The notes under the pieces: model-generated
The model's database searches: none
Told to the model about the DNA's origin: nothing
The model's input: only the letters and a program-made list of their open reading frames with translations
Translations under genes and position numbers: made by a program
NCBI GenBank assembly: GCA_017469845.1
Contig: JAFUFP010000017.1
Coordinates: forward strand, 46,064-110,063
Source of the DNA: Bacteroidales bacterium
GTDB taxonomy: Bacteria > Bacteroidota > Bacteroidia > Bacteroidales > UBA932
Reading direction: 5' to 3'
Length of the DNA: 64,000 nt
In this document: one piece after another, positions 16,483 through 24,502 of the stretch
How positions within the stretch are numbered: the first letter of the stretch is position 1
How the letters are laid out: each line of letters opens with the position of its first letter

Positions 16483-17310
16483 ATGAAACGCTTAGTTACA
16501 CTCCTCATTTTGGCTGTGTTTTTTATTCCCATCGCCGAGGCACAAAATACTAATACGATGCCGAAGGACGAAGAATTGCAAGAGATAAATGAAAGTATTC
16601 TTGCAGAAGCATATCAGCTTTACCTACATGAGAAAGTTGCGTGGATTCTTGAGGATGAATTTTTTGGCAGCGACTCCAAAGCCAAGAGTAATTTTGGTGG
16701 TTGGGTACCTATTACTGAAGATGGCATTACTGTCAAGGGGGTCTTTTACAATAAAGAAAAAACCAAAGCCGTGTATGAAGCCACATTCAATCTCCAAACG
16801 GGAAAAGCGTCATCAAAGGATTCTGTTCGTGACCTAACTGCTGATGAAAAAGACGAAATCAAAATACGTGAAACTATAACCAATGCGGTCCGTACTCTCG
16901 ACAATCTCCCAGCGTGTCCCGAAGGATGCACATTCAATGTTGAGACCACAAGGATAGACGAGGACCTTTATCGGGTATACTTTATGCTCGGGACCTCTCA
17001 GCGTGGAATAATTCCTTTTGGATGCGATTTTTCATACGACTGTGACTCCAAAGGTAATGTAAAGGAATTCCGCCGTTACCACAATTCATATATTCCAGCA
17101 CCGCTCACAATGGATGGCGAACCCGTTCGAGAGCTTATTCATTCTCATACCTCGATTTGTCCCTATATTGCGCCAACAGATATTGCCCTCTTCCTCCTCT
17201 ATGGGTACGAATCAACGGGACTAAAGGGATTCAAAGTTTATAGTTCTGCTCTCAAATGCTACTTTGTTTTCGACGCAGAGAATTATGAAATCAAAGTCGA
17301 GAACCGCTAA
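16483..17310 (+). CDS. Exported hypothetical protein (accessory cargo)
   Basis: Not recognised. The 275-residue protein has a clear Sec signal (about residues 1-20, MKRLVTLLILAVFF to AEAQ). An acidic helical part follows, then a beta-rich region. Several Cys occur in the second half (LPACPEGCTFN, GCDFSYDCDSKG, HTSICPYIAP), so periplasmic disulfides are possible. The C-terminus shows HSHTSICPYIAPTDIALF and ends in short strands. Base composition is more AT-rich than the core genes, suggesting acquisition. It has a full promoter and a strong terminator of its own, so it is probably expressed. Confidence 0.7.
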   Translation: MKRLVTLLILAVFFIPIAEAQNTNTMPKDEELQEINESILAEAYQLYLHEKVAWILEDEFFGSDSKAKSNFGGWVPITEDGITVKGVFYNKEKTKAVYEATFNLQTGKASSKDSVRDLTADEKDEIKIRETITNAVRTLDNLPACPEGCTFNVETTRIDEDLYRVYFMLGTSQRGIIPFGCDFSYDCDSKGNVKEFRRYHNSYIPAPLTMDGEPVRELIHSHTSICPYIAPTDIALFLLYGYESTGLKGFKVYSSALKCYFVFDAENYEIKVENR

Positions 17311-17516
17311 GATTCTTTTCGAGTAGGGGCTTTCCCTGAAGTTATAATTATCCCCTTCCGGATAATGCACCTCGCATTCCGGAAGGGTTTTTCTTCGCTG
17401 ATGCCGTAGTTCCGGAGATAGGCGTACCCCACCCCGAGGGCATCATTGTCCCAGTGGTCACAAAGGGCTTTGAGGTTCCCGTAGTAGTGATGCTGACCGT
17501 CAATTTCCGATGCCAA
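17307..17516 (-). CDS. Small ORF, possible remnant of a mobile-element protein
   Basis: About 69 codons reading from a TTG at 17516; the frame stays open only four codons further upstream, so the true N-terminus may be lost. The product is plausible (HHYYGNLKALCDHW, LGVGYAYLRNYGISEEKPFRN, RCIIRKG) and resembles short proteins I associate loosely with Bacteroidota mobile elements. It faces the truncated recombinase head to head and overlaps a strong plus-strand terminator. Both facts could mean it is a relic or not a gene. Confidence 0.33.
   Translation of the reverse strand: MASEIDGQHHYYGNLKALCDHWDNDALGVGYAYLRNYGISEEKPFRNARCIIRKGIIITSGKAPTRKES
17353..17392 (+). terminator. Strong terminator after the 275-residue gene
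   Basis: CCCTTCCGG/CCGGAAGGG 9-bp stem extended by AATGC/GCATT, then TTTTT. It is the strongest rho-independent terminator in this patch. Confidence 0.85.
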
Positions 17517-17523
17517 CGAAGGA

Positions 17524-18069
17524 ATGCGTCATTTCCTACAATCGTTAAGACCAAACAAAGCGGTATTGGCACTCTATGAAGGTATTCTTCACGATATGAG
17601 CGAGGAACAGGCCAAACTGGACAAGGACGAGCAAAAGAAGATGAAGGCACAACTCGCAGCGATGGATGAGAAGGTCAAGAAGATACAGGACAAGTGGTTC
17701 GACGGCGTGCTGGACGACGATGCGTTCAAAGCGATGAATGACCGTCTCACAAAAGAAAAGAGAGACCTCGAACTACGACTGGAAGAAAGCAAGGAGCAAC
17801 CGACGGAAAAGGAAGTGCAGGAGAAGATAGCATTCTCACTGAATTTCATCGAGAATATGGGCTCCTGCATAGCCACTGCCCCGATTGACCTGAAACTGGA
17901 CATCCTCGGTTCGATTTTTTCCGGAAAAATCATTTTTGAAAAAGCTGAACCTCGAACCGCAGAACTCACGCCGCTTGTTTCCATAATCACCGGAAAACCA
18001 ATAGATTGGAAGCCCCTAAACACAAAGCAACTCCCGGAAACCTCCGAGAGTTGCAGCAGGGGTGAGTGA
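17524..18069 (+). pseudogene. Serine site-specific recombinase, C-terminal fragment
   Basis: Only the C-terminal third of a large serine recombinase remains. MRHFLQSLRPNKAVLALYEG leads into a long Lys/Glu-rich coiled coil with KIQDKWFDGVLDDDAF, then APIDLKLDILGSIFSGKIIFE, all typical of the region after the zinc domain in Bacteroidota recombinases. An in-frame stop at 17494-17496 closes the frame upstream, so the catalytic serine domain (usually more than 300 residues) is gone. The last 20 codons run through hairpin element H2 and end inside the tRNA-His gene. It cannot be catalytically active and is a relic of the element that used this site. Confidence 0.75.
18006..18064. repeat. Direct repeat H, copy 2, next to tRNA-His
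   Basis: Same 59-bp hairpin element as 16149-16207. Here the terminal GGGGTG is the 3' end of tRNA-His. Read on the minus strand it gives a 7+4 bp stem followed by TTTGTGTTT, so it probably serves as the tRNA-His terminator. The plus strand of the same bases encodes the end of the recombinase remnant. Confidence 0.88.
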
Positions 18070-18134
18070 TGGGGCTCGAACCCACGACACTCGGAACCAC
18101 AATCCGATGCTCTACCAACTGAACTACACTCACC
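18061..18134 (-). tRNA. tRNA-His (anticodon GTG)
   Basis: On the minus strand the acceptor stem GTGAGTG/CACTCAC is preceded by the extra 5' G typical of tRNA-His, which faces a C discriminator. The D-arm (TAGTTCAGTTGGTAGAGC), an anticodon loop TTGTGGT with GTG, and the T-arm GTGGGTTCGAGCCCCAT all fold. CCA is not encoded. Its 3' end is the boundary of the accessory patch. Confidence 0.95.
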
Positions 18135-18146
18135 ATGTTGGGAATG

Positions 18147-18176
18147 CAAAGTTACTACTTTTCTCATTTATCACAA
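18147..18176 (-). promoter_or_regulatory. Promoter of tRNA-His
   Basis: On the minus strand TTG (18174-18176), 19 nt, then TAACTTTG (18147-18154), about 13 bp before the tRNA 5' end. Confidence 0.7.
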
Positions 18177-18248
18177 GGGTTCAGGCAAAATTTTCTGCAA
18201 AAACTGCAATTTACCCTTTCACAGGCACGATTTCCCAATAATTATGAG

Positions 18249-18256
18249 TACATTTG
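18249..18256 (+). promoter_or_regulatory. -7 element for the decarboxylase-like gene
   Basis: TACATTTG fits TAnnTTTG. It lies inside a longer in-frame start at 18244, supporting the ATG at 18304 as the true start. Confidence 0.5.
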
Positions 18257-18303
18257 TGGGAATAACGTCTTTACGATATTTACGAAAATCAATAGATCAA
18301 CAT

Positions 18304-20085
18304 ATGAAACGTGAAATAAAATTCTCCCTGGTGTACAGGGACATGTGGCAGTCCTCCGGCAAATATGTGCCCAGAGTCGACCAGCTCGTGGAAGTGGCTC
18401 CCGCAATCATTGACATGGGATGCTTCGACAGGGTTGAGACCAACGGAGGTGCTTTCGAGCAGGTAAACCTCCTCTTCGGTGAGAACCCCAACGTAGCCGT
18501 CCGCAAGTGGACCGCACCTTTCCACAAAGCAGGCATCCAGACACACATGCTTGAAAGGGGTCTCAACGCCCTCAGGATGAACCCGGTCCCCAATGATGTC
18601 CGTGAACTCATGTTCAAGGTCAAGAAGATCCAGGGAACCGATATCGCGAGGTCTTTCTGCGGACTGAATGACCACCGTAACCTCAAAGGATCAGTTCTCG
18701 GTGCCAAGAAGGGAGGAATGATTTCACAGGTCGCCCTCTCCATCACCCACTCCCCCGTCCATACGGTCGCATACTATATGGGTATCGTTGACAAGGTCGT
18801 CGAGTACGGAGCTGACGAAATCTGTCTCAAGGATATGGCGGGTATCGGCCGTCCCAATGTCCTTGGAGAGATCGTCAAGGAGATAAAGACGAAATATCCC
18901 CACATCAAGGTCCAGTACCATGGACATACCGGTCCCGGATTCTCCCCCGCTTCCATGCTGGAGGTTGCACGTGCCGGTGCGGACTACCTGGACGTAGCTG
19001 TCGAACCTCTGTCATGGGGTAAGGTCCATCCCGACGTCATCACAATCCGCGAGATGCTCAAGCAGGACGGATTCCTCGTCAAGGACCTCAACATGGACGC
19101 ATACATGGAGGTCAGAAGGCTCACCCAGAAGTTCATCGACGACTTCCTCGGATACTGGATCAACCCCAGCAACGCCAAGATGACTTCACTCCTCGTGGGA
19201 TGCGGACTTCCCGGTGGAATGATGGGATCCATGATGGCCGACCTCAAAGGCTTCCAGGGTGCGATCAACGCTGCCCAAAGGGCGCACGGCCGTCCCGAGA
19301 TGAGCCTCGACACCCTTATGGTCAAGCTGTTCGAAGAAGTTGAGTACGTATGGCCGAGACTCGGTTATCCGCCCCTCGTGACTCCTTTCAGCCAGTATGT
19401 GAAGAATACGGCCCTCATGAACCTCTTCAACATGCTGAACGACAAGCCCAGGTGGACCACCATCGACAAGGACACATGGGGAATGATCCTCGGCAACATG
19501 GGCAAACTCCCCGGAGAACTCGCTCCCGAAATCGTCGCCCTCGCCAAGGAGAAAGGCCTCCAGTTCAATGACCGCAACCCTCAGGACAACTATCCCGATG
19601 AACTTCCCAAGTTCCGTCAGATGATGAAGGAAGAGGGATGGGATGTCGGACAGGACGAGGAAGAGCTCTTCGAGTTCGCGATGCACGAAAGGCAGTACAG
19701 GGACTACAAGAGCGGAGTCGCGAAGCAGCGCTTCAACACCGAGCTTGAGGATTTCAGGAAGAAGGCAGGCGCTCCCATCGTCGTCACACGTCCCGTCGTG
19801 GAAATGCCCAAGTTCAATGTCGACGAATACGCAGCCAAATATCCCAAGGCTGTTCCCGTCCAGGTTCCCGCCAAGGGTAAACTCCTTTGGGAGGTAGACA
19901 CCATCGACGATTCCAAGGAGCCCATCGCCGGAACAAAGGTCGAGGCCGGAAAGCCTTGCGGATACGTCCAGACATTCTACGGCCTTGAGGAGATCGTCCC
20001 CGCACGCGACGGCAGAATCGTCGCAGTCACCGGGAAACAGGGCGACAACGTGGTCAAGGGAGAAATCGTCGCTTTCGTGGAGTAA
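18304..20085 (+). CDS. Oxaloacetate decarboxylase alpha / pyruvate carboxylase B-like protein lacking the biotin lysine
   Basis: Carboxyltransferase-type protein of 593 residues. The N-terminal TIM barrel shows FSLVYRDMWQSSGKY, VETNGGAFEQVNLLFGENP, DEICLKDMAGIGRP and VQYHGHTGPG, with metal- and substrate-binding His residues, followed by the conserved PycA-like region (ELAPEIVALAKEKG). A biotinyl-like domain ends the protein (about residues 515-593), but where the EAMKM motif should be it reads FYGLEEI, so the biotinylated Lys is absent. It could work with a separate biotin carrier encoded elsewhere, or have another role. The start is chosen from homology. It is followed by a terminator at 20108. 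Confidence 0.85.
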   Translation: MKREIKFSLVYRDMWQSSGKYVPRVDQLVEVAPAIIDMGCFDRVETNGGAFEQVNLLFGENPNVAVRKWTAPFHKAGIQTHMLERGLNALRMNPVPNDVRELMFKVKKIQGTDIARSFCGLNDHRNLKGSVLGAKKGGMISQVALSITHSPVHTVAYYMGIVDKVVEYGADEICLKDMAGIGRPNVLGEIVKEIKTKYPHIKVQYHGHTGPGFSPASMLEVARAGADYLDVAVEPLSWGKVHPDVITIREMLKQDGFLVKDLNMDAYMEVRRLTQKFIDDFLGYWINPSNAKMTSLLVGCGLPGGMMGSMMADLKGFQGAINAAQRAHGRPEMSLDTLMVKLFEEVEYVWPRLGYPPLVTPFSQYVKNTALMNLFNMLNDKPRWTTIDKDTWGMILGNMGKLPGELAPEIVALAKEKGLQFNDRNPQDNYPDELPKFRQMMKEEGWDVGQDEEELFEFAMHERQYRDYKSGVAKQRFNTELEDFRKKAGAPIVVTRPVVEMPKFNVDEYAAKYPKAVPVQVPAKGKLLWEVDTIDDSKEPIAGTKVEAGKPCGYVQTFYGLEEIVPARDGRIVAVTGKQGDNVVKGEIVAFVE

Positions 20086-20107
20086 CGATTCCCTCAGAAT
20101 CTTCCGA

Positions 20108-20137
20108 TAGGGGTTCCGTCAGCGGAGCCCCTATTTT
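20108..20137 (+). terminator. Terminator
   Basis: TAGGGG..CCG / CGG..CCCCTA stem with a TTTT tract, 22 bp after the stop of the decarboxylase-like gene. Confidence 0.75.
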
Positions 20138-20225
20138 CGTTTGCAACTCCGTTATTATCATAGGTACTATTGCTGAAACAACAACTTTGCAAAACAATAA
20201 AGACAATGTGCAAACAACGGAGCGA

Positions 20226-20243
20226 TATATTTGATTAATTTTG
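20226..20243 (+). promoter_or_regulatory. Two candidate -7 elements for hydrolase-bglX
   Basis: TATATTTG (20226-20233) and TAATTTTG (20236-20243) both fit TAnnTTTG before the hydrolase ATG at 20292. I cannot tell which is used. Confidence 0.45.
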
Positions 20244-20291
20244 TATCTCAGATATTGATCCGCAATCACACAAACCAAAAATAAACCAACC

Positions 20292-21404
20292 ATGAGACAC
20301 ATCGTCAAAACATCCATCATCTCAGCTGCGCTGATCGCATCATCGATGCTTTTCGGCGCCATCTCATCCGATGCTCAAACCGTCAAATCACAGGTCGTCG
20401 AAAACGGAGGTACCGGCCCATACAAAGCAATGGTCGCCGGTGACGCCTCTCTGGAGAAATTCACCATCTACCGTCCTGCCGATCTGAAAGCCGCCGTCAA
20501 TGCCGAAGGCAAACTCCCCGTCATCCTCTACGGAAACGGCGGATGCCAGAACAGCAGCATCGAAATAAGGTACTTCCTCAGCGAACTGGCCTCTTACGGA
20601 TATGTGGCAGTCGCCATCGGTCCCTATGACGAGGATGATTTCTTCGCACATTGGAAAGACGTCATGTCAGGAATGTATCCCGAAAACAAGAGGGTAATCC
20701 TCGCGAATGGTGAGGAAGTTCCGAAGCCCACTCCCGAAGAAGTCCGTCAGCGTGAGGAGAACATGCAGAAGATGATTGCCCAGATGAGGGCTGAAGCCGA
20801 AAAGGCCGCTAAAGAAGCCGCCAAGAAAGGCAAAAAGAACGCAGCTCCGGCTCCCGCCGTGCCCGTTGCACGTCAAGCGACATACGCAAAGCAGCTTCTC
20901 GAAGCAATGGATTGGCTTACCGACCAGAACGCCCAATCATCTTCCGAGTACTATCATATGCTCGACCTCGAGCATGTAGCGGTAATGGGTCAGTCCTGCG
21001 GAGGAGCCCAGGCCCTCGCTGTCGCCCATGATCCCAGAATATCCACCTGCGTCATCCTCAACTCCGGTATCGGTGACATGGAAATGCAGGGCTGCACCCA
21101 GGAACAGCTCAAGAATCTCCACACCCCCATGTTCTATCTCATCGGCGGTCCTAGTGATGTCGCTTACGAGAATGCGGCAAAGGACTTCAGGAGAATCGAG
21201 AACGTTCCCGTCGTGATGGCCAACACCATCGACGGACATGAAGGCACCTATTACGAGAAGAGCGGTGGTCTTTATGCAATAGCCGTAAGAGGATGGCTCG
21301 ACTGGCAGCTCAAGGGTGACATCTCCCAGTCCGCCCAGTTCCTTTCCGACAAGGTGTTCCAGCTTCTCTATCCCGAATGGGAAGTCGTAAGGAAGAATTT
21401 CTGA
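20292..21404 (+). CDS. Exported alpha/beta hydrolase
   Basis: Predicted secreted serine hydrolase of 370 residues. The signal peptide ends near SSDAQ (about residue 29). The fold shows LPVILYGNGGCQNS (oxyanion side), ELASYGYVAVAIGPYDEDD, and the nucleophile elbow VMGQSCGGAQAL. A late His (IDGHEG) probably completes the triad. An unusual charged helical insert of about 45 residues (QREENMQKMIAQMRAEAEKA onward, then Ala/Pro-rich) sits between the first strands and the nucleophile. The substrate is unknown. It lies 22 bp before the GH3 gene in the same direction, so a role with plant polysaccharide is possible. Confidence 0.75.
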   Translation: MRHIVKTSIISAALIASSMLFGAISSDAQTVKSQVVENGGTGPYKAMVAGDASLEKFTIYRPADLKAAVNAEGKLPVILYGNGGCQNSSIEIRYFLSELASYGYVAVAIGPYDEDDFFAHWKDVMSGMYPENKRVILANGEEVPKPTPEEVRQREENMQKMIAQMRAEAEKAAKEAAKKGKKNAAPAPAVPVARQATYAKQLLEAMDWLTDQNAQSSSEYYHMLDLEHVAVMGQSCGGAQALAVAHDPRISTCVILNSGIGDMEMQGCTQEQLKNLHTPMFYLIGGPSDVAYENAAKDFRRIENVPVVMANTIDGHEGTYYEKSGGLYAIAVRGWLDWQLKGDISQSAQFLSDKVFQLLYPEWEVVRKNF

Positions 21405-21426
21405 TTTCCAAAAAACATAATCGATC

Positions 21427-23724
21427 ATGAAAAAGATACTGACCCTTGGCGCTTTGGCCTTGGCACTTTTCTCACTGAACTCGTGTTCACAGAAAAGCGA
21501 AATGGACCGTTTCATCGACGACCTCATGGGAAAGATGAGCGTCGAAGAGAAAATCGGTCAGCTGAATCTCCACTCGATGGGATTCCGCTCATCGGCCGCC
21601 CTTACAGATGACAACGCTACAGTGAAGGCCCTCAAGGAAGGACAGATGGGAGCGCTGTACGGATTCGGGGGAAGTCCCGAAACCATGAGGCAGCTCCAGG
21701 ACTTCGCTCTTCAGGGGCCCCATGGAATTCCACTGATCTTCGGAATGGACGTTATCCACGGATATCAGACCATATTCCCAGTTCCGCTGGCCATTTCCAA
21801 CACGTGGAACACCGACCTTGTCGAGAAATACGCACGGGTTGCCGCAAAGGAAGCCACGGCCGGAGGAATCAACTGGGTCTTCAGCCCCATGGTCGATATC
21901 TGCCATGACGCAAGATGGGGAAGGATCGTCGAAGGAGCCGGTGAAGACCCCTATCTCGGTGGAGAGATGGCGAAAGCCATGGTCTACGGTTACCAGGGGC
22001 ATGACGACGTTTTCGATGAGACGGAAGTACTCGCCTGCGTCAAGCATTACGCGCTCTACGGAGCGGCTGAAGCGGGACGTGACTACAACACCGTCAACCT
22101 CGGCCGTCAGGAAATCCTCAACAACTGGATGCGTCCCTACGCCGATGCCGCAGCCGCCGGTGCCGCCAGCTACATGTCTTCCTTCAACGAGTTCGAAGGC
22201 ATCCCCGCATCCGCGAACCACTACCTCCTTACCGAGCTTCTTCGTGACACGTACGGATTCGACGGATTCGTTGTGTCCGACGCAACGGCCGTCCAGGAAA
22301 TGGTCGCCCACGGCATAGGAGACCTTCAGGAAGTTTCCGCAAGGGCTCTCCAGGCCGGACTCGACATGGACATGAATTCAGACGGATTTGTTGGAACTCT
22401 CAAGAAGTCCCTCGACGAGGGAAGAGTCTCGATCAAGGATATCGACAAGGCCTGCAGAAGGATTCTTGAGGCGAAATACAAGCTCGGACTTTTCGAAGAC
22501 CCCTATAAATATATAAAGGGAGAAAGGACGGACGAGATCTTCTCGGAGGAGAACCGTGCCCTCGCCCGTGAAGTCGCCCAGGAATCTCAGGTCCTCCTGA
22601 AGAACAGCGGAATCCTTCCTCTGTCCAAAGACGCGAAGATCGCCCTCGTAGGTCCTTTCGCCGACAACGCTTCCGACATGTCCGGAGCTTGGGCAATGTC
22701 AGCCAGAGCATCAGACAATGTGACCATCCTGCAGGGTATACGCGAAGCCCTCGAAGGACATAAGGGAACCGTATCCTATGCGGCGGGAAGCAAGGCTACC
22801 GCACAACCTATCGGCGGAGGCTTCGGAGTGGGATTTACCCGCAACGAAGGAAGGCAGAACGCGAATGCGAAGCCCCAGCCCACCCAGGCTCAGATGGTCG
22901 CAGAAGCTGTCGCCATCGCCAAGAGGTCCGATGTTATAGTGGCCTGCGTCGGTGAACCCAACGCCATGAGCGGAGAAGGGTCTTCACGCGCCGACATCTC
23001 CATCCCCGAAATCCAGCAGGAATTCATCGCTGCCCTCAAGGATACGGGAAAGCCCATAGTCCTCGTGCTCACGACAGGCCGTCCCCTCACAATCGTATGG
23101 GAGGATGAGAACCTCGATGCGATCCTCAACACATGGGCGCTCGGTACAGAAGCCGGCCACGCCATCGCCGATGTCCTGTTCGGAGACGCCAACCCCAGCG
23201 GAAAGCTCACCACATCCTTCCCCAGGGAAGTCGGTCAGCTGCCCCTTTACTACAATCACAAGAACACCGGACGTCCCCATCCCGACTATGATCCGTACAG
23301 GAAGTTCACCAGCTGCTACATGGATGTGATCAACGCTCCCCTTTATCCGTTCGGATATGGCCTGAGCTACACGACATTCGAATACAGCGGACTGTCCCTG
23401 TCTTCCGACTCCATGCCTATGGACGGAAAGGTCACCGTCAGCGTGAACGTCAAGAATACCGGAAAATACGACGGCAAGGAAACCGTACAGCTCTACATAC
23501 ATGACGTTGTCAGCACATCGACCCGTCCGGTGAAAGAGCTCAGGGGATTCAAGAAGATCTTCCTCAAAGCCGGAGAATCACAGACCGTGACTTTCGACCT
23601 CACCGCCGAAGACCTCAAGTACTACAACCATGCTCTCGAATATGTCTGCGAAGAAGGTGACTTCGAGATAATGGTGGGTCCCAACAGCCGTGACACCGAG
23701 ACTGTACTTCTGACGGTCAAATAG
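21427..23724 (+). CDS. bglX: GH3 beta-glucosidase, lipoprotein
   Basis: Probable beta-glucosidase (765 residues), periplasmic or surface, anchored by lipid: lipobox LNSC with Cys20. The GH3 N-terminal barrel begins MSVEEKIGQLN and carries GMDVIHGYQTIFP, the ARWGRIVEGAGEDPYLGG block and the nucleophile Asp285 in FVVSDATAV. The alpha/beta sandwich domain (KIALVGPFADNASDMSGAW, GEGSSRADISIP) and a C-terminal fibronectin III-like domain (VSVNVKNTGKYDGKETVQLY) complete the BglX layout. It follows the alpha/beta hydrolase by 22 bp and is closed by a terminator at 23774. Confidence 0.92.
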   Translation: MKKILTLGALALALFSLNSCSQKSEMDRFIDDLMGKMSVEEKIGQLNLHSMGFRSSAALTDDNATVKALKEGQMGALYGFGGSPETMRQLQDFALQGPHGIPLIFGMDVIHGYQTIFPVPLAISNTWNTDLVEKYARVAAKEATAGGINWVFSPMVDICHDARWGRIVEGAGEDPYLGGEMAKAMVYGYQGHDDVFDETEVLACVKHYALYGAAEAGRDYNTVNLGRQEILNNWMRPYADAAAAGAASYMSSFNEFEGIPASANHYLLTELLRDTYGFDGFVVSDATAVQEMVAHGIGDLQEVSARALQAGLDMDMNSDGFVGTLKKSLDEGRVSIKDIDKACRRILEAKYKLGLFEDPYKYIKGERTDEIFSEENRALAREVAQESQVLLKNSGILPLSKDAKIALVGPFADNASDMSGAWAMSARASDNVTILQGIREALEGHKGTVSYAAGSKATAQPIGGGFGVGFTRNEGRQNANAKPQPTQAQMVAEAVAIAKRSDVIVACVGEPNAMSGEGSSRADISIPEIQQEFIAALKDTGKPIVLVLTTGRPLTIVWEDENLDAILNTWALGTEAGHAIADVLFGDANPSGKLTTSFPREVGQLPLYYNHKNTGRPHPDYDPYRKFTSCYMDVINAPLYPFGYGLSYTTFEYSGLSLSSDSMPMDGKVTVSVNVKNTGKYDGKETVQLYIHDVVSTSTRPVKELRGFKKIFLKAGESQTVTFDLTAEDLKYYNHALEYVCEEGDFEIMVGPNSRDTETVLLTVK

Positions 23725-23773
23725 ATAGTCCGAAAACAATACCCGCCACCGTACCAACGGAACATGATACTTC

Positions 23774-23806
23774 ACAAGGGAGCCCCGCAAAGGACTCCCT
23801 TGTTTT
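23774..23806. terminator. Bidirectional terminator between GH3 and Lrp genes
   Basis: A 9-bp stem ACAAGGGAG/CTCCCTTGT with T-rich flank on the plus side, between convergent genes. Confidence 0.8.
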
Positions 23807-23825
23807 ATTGTCCGTCATCACCGAC

Positions 23826-24287
23826 CTATATGGAAAGGCCGTATGTCTGTTTGATTTCCTGCATAACGAAGGTGGACTGGACGGAGCCGACGCTACCGAT
23901 CCTTCCGATCACATTGATGAGGAACTGCTGATAGTATCTCATGTCCGGAGCATGGACCTTCATAAGGTAGTCGTACTCCCCCGAGATATTGTAACACTCG
24001 GTGACTTCCGGGATATCCTTCACCTTCGACACGAAGTCATTGGCGGTATCGGTCCCCATCCTGAGAAGTTTCACCTGGCAGAACACTATGAATCCTTTTC
24101 CCAGTTTGTCCGCATCCAGAATGGCTGCATATTTCCTGATATATCCTTCCTTTTCCAGCCGTTTCACCCTTTCGAACACGGGAGTGGATGAAAGGTGCAC
24201 CCGCGAAGCGAGCTGCTTTGTCGTAAGAGTTGCGTCTTCCTGAAGAATTGAGAGTATTTCGATGTCTTTGCTGTCGAGTTGTGCCAT
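23826..24287 (-). CDS. Lrp/AsnC-family transcriptional regulator
   Basis: Cytoplasmic DNA-binding regulator of amino-acid metabolism, 153 residues. The helix-turn-helix appears in MAQLDSKDIEILSILQEDA to TTKQLASRVHLSSTPVFERV, and the ligand-binding RAM domain (about 70-150) holds VTECYNISGEYDYLMKV. The ATG at 24287 is chosen because Lrp proteins begin just before LDxxDxxIL. It is divergent from metY with about 215 bp between the starts, so metY is a natural candidate target. Confidence 0.9.
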   Translation of the reverse strand: MAQLDSKDIEILSILQEDATLTTKQLASRVHLSSTPVFERVKRLEKEGYIRKYAAILDADKLGKGFIVFCQVKLLRMGTDTANDFVSKVKDIPEVTECYNISGEYDYLMKVHAPDMRYYQQFLINVIGRIGSVGSVQSTFVMQEIKQTYGLSI

Positions 24288-24406
24288 ATCCCTGTCGGTG
24301 AAGGAGAATGATTTTCCTCCCGAAGGAGCAAAATCGGTTCTCAACAATTAATACTATCTATTACAAGGCACAAAAATAGAAATATTTTCTTATTATTTGA
24401 ATCTTC

Positions 24407-24437
24407 TTGAAACAATATTCCACACATCATAACTTTG
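24407..24437 (+). promoter_or_regulatory. Promoter of metY
   Basis: TTG at 24407-24409, 20 nt, then TAACTTTG at 24430-24437. It lies in the space shared with the divergent Lrp gene. Confidence 0.65.
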
Positions 24438-24489
24438 CATCGGAAACATTCCAGAAACGGAACAAACAATAAACAACTTTCAAATAGAC

Positions 24490-24495
24490 AGGAGG
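24490..24495 (+). promoter_or_regulatory. Strong Shine-Dalgarno before metY
   Basis: AGGAGG, 7 nt before the ATG. Most genes in this window lack such a sequence, as expected for Bacteroidota. Confidence 0.6.
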
Positions 24496-24502
24496 ACAAG
24501 TT

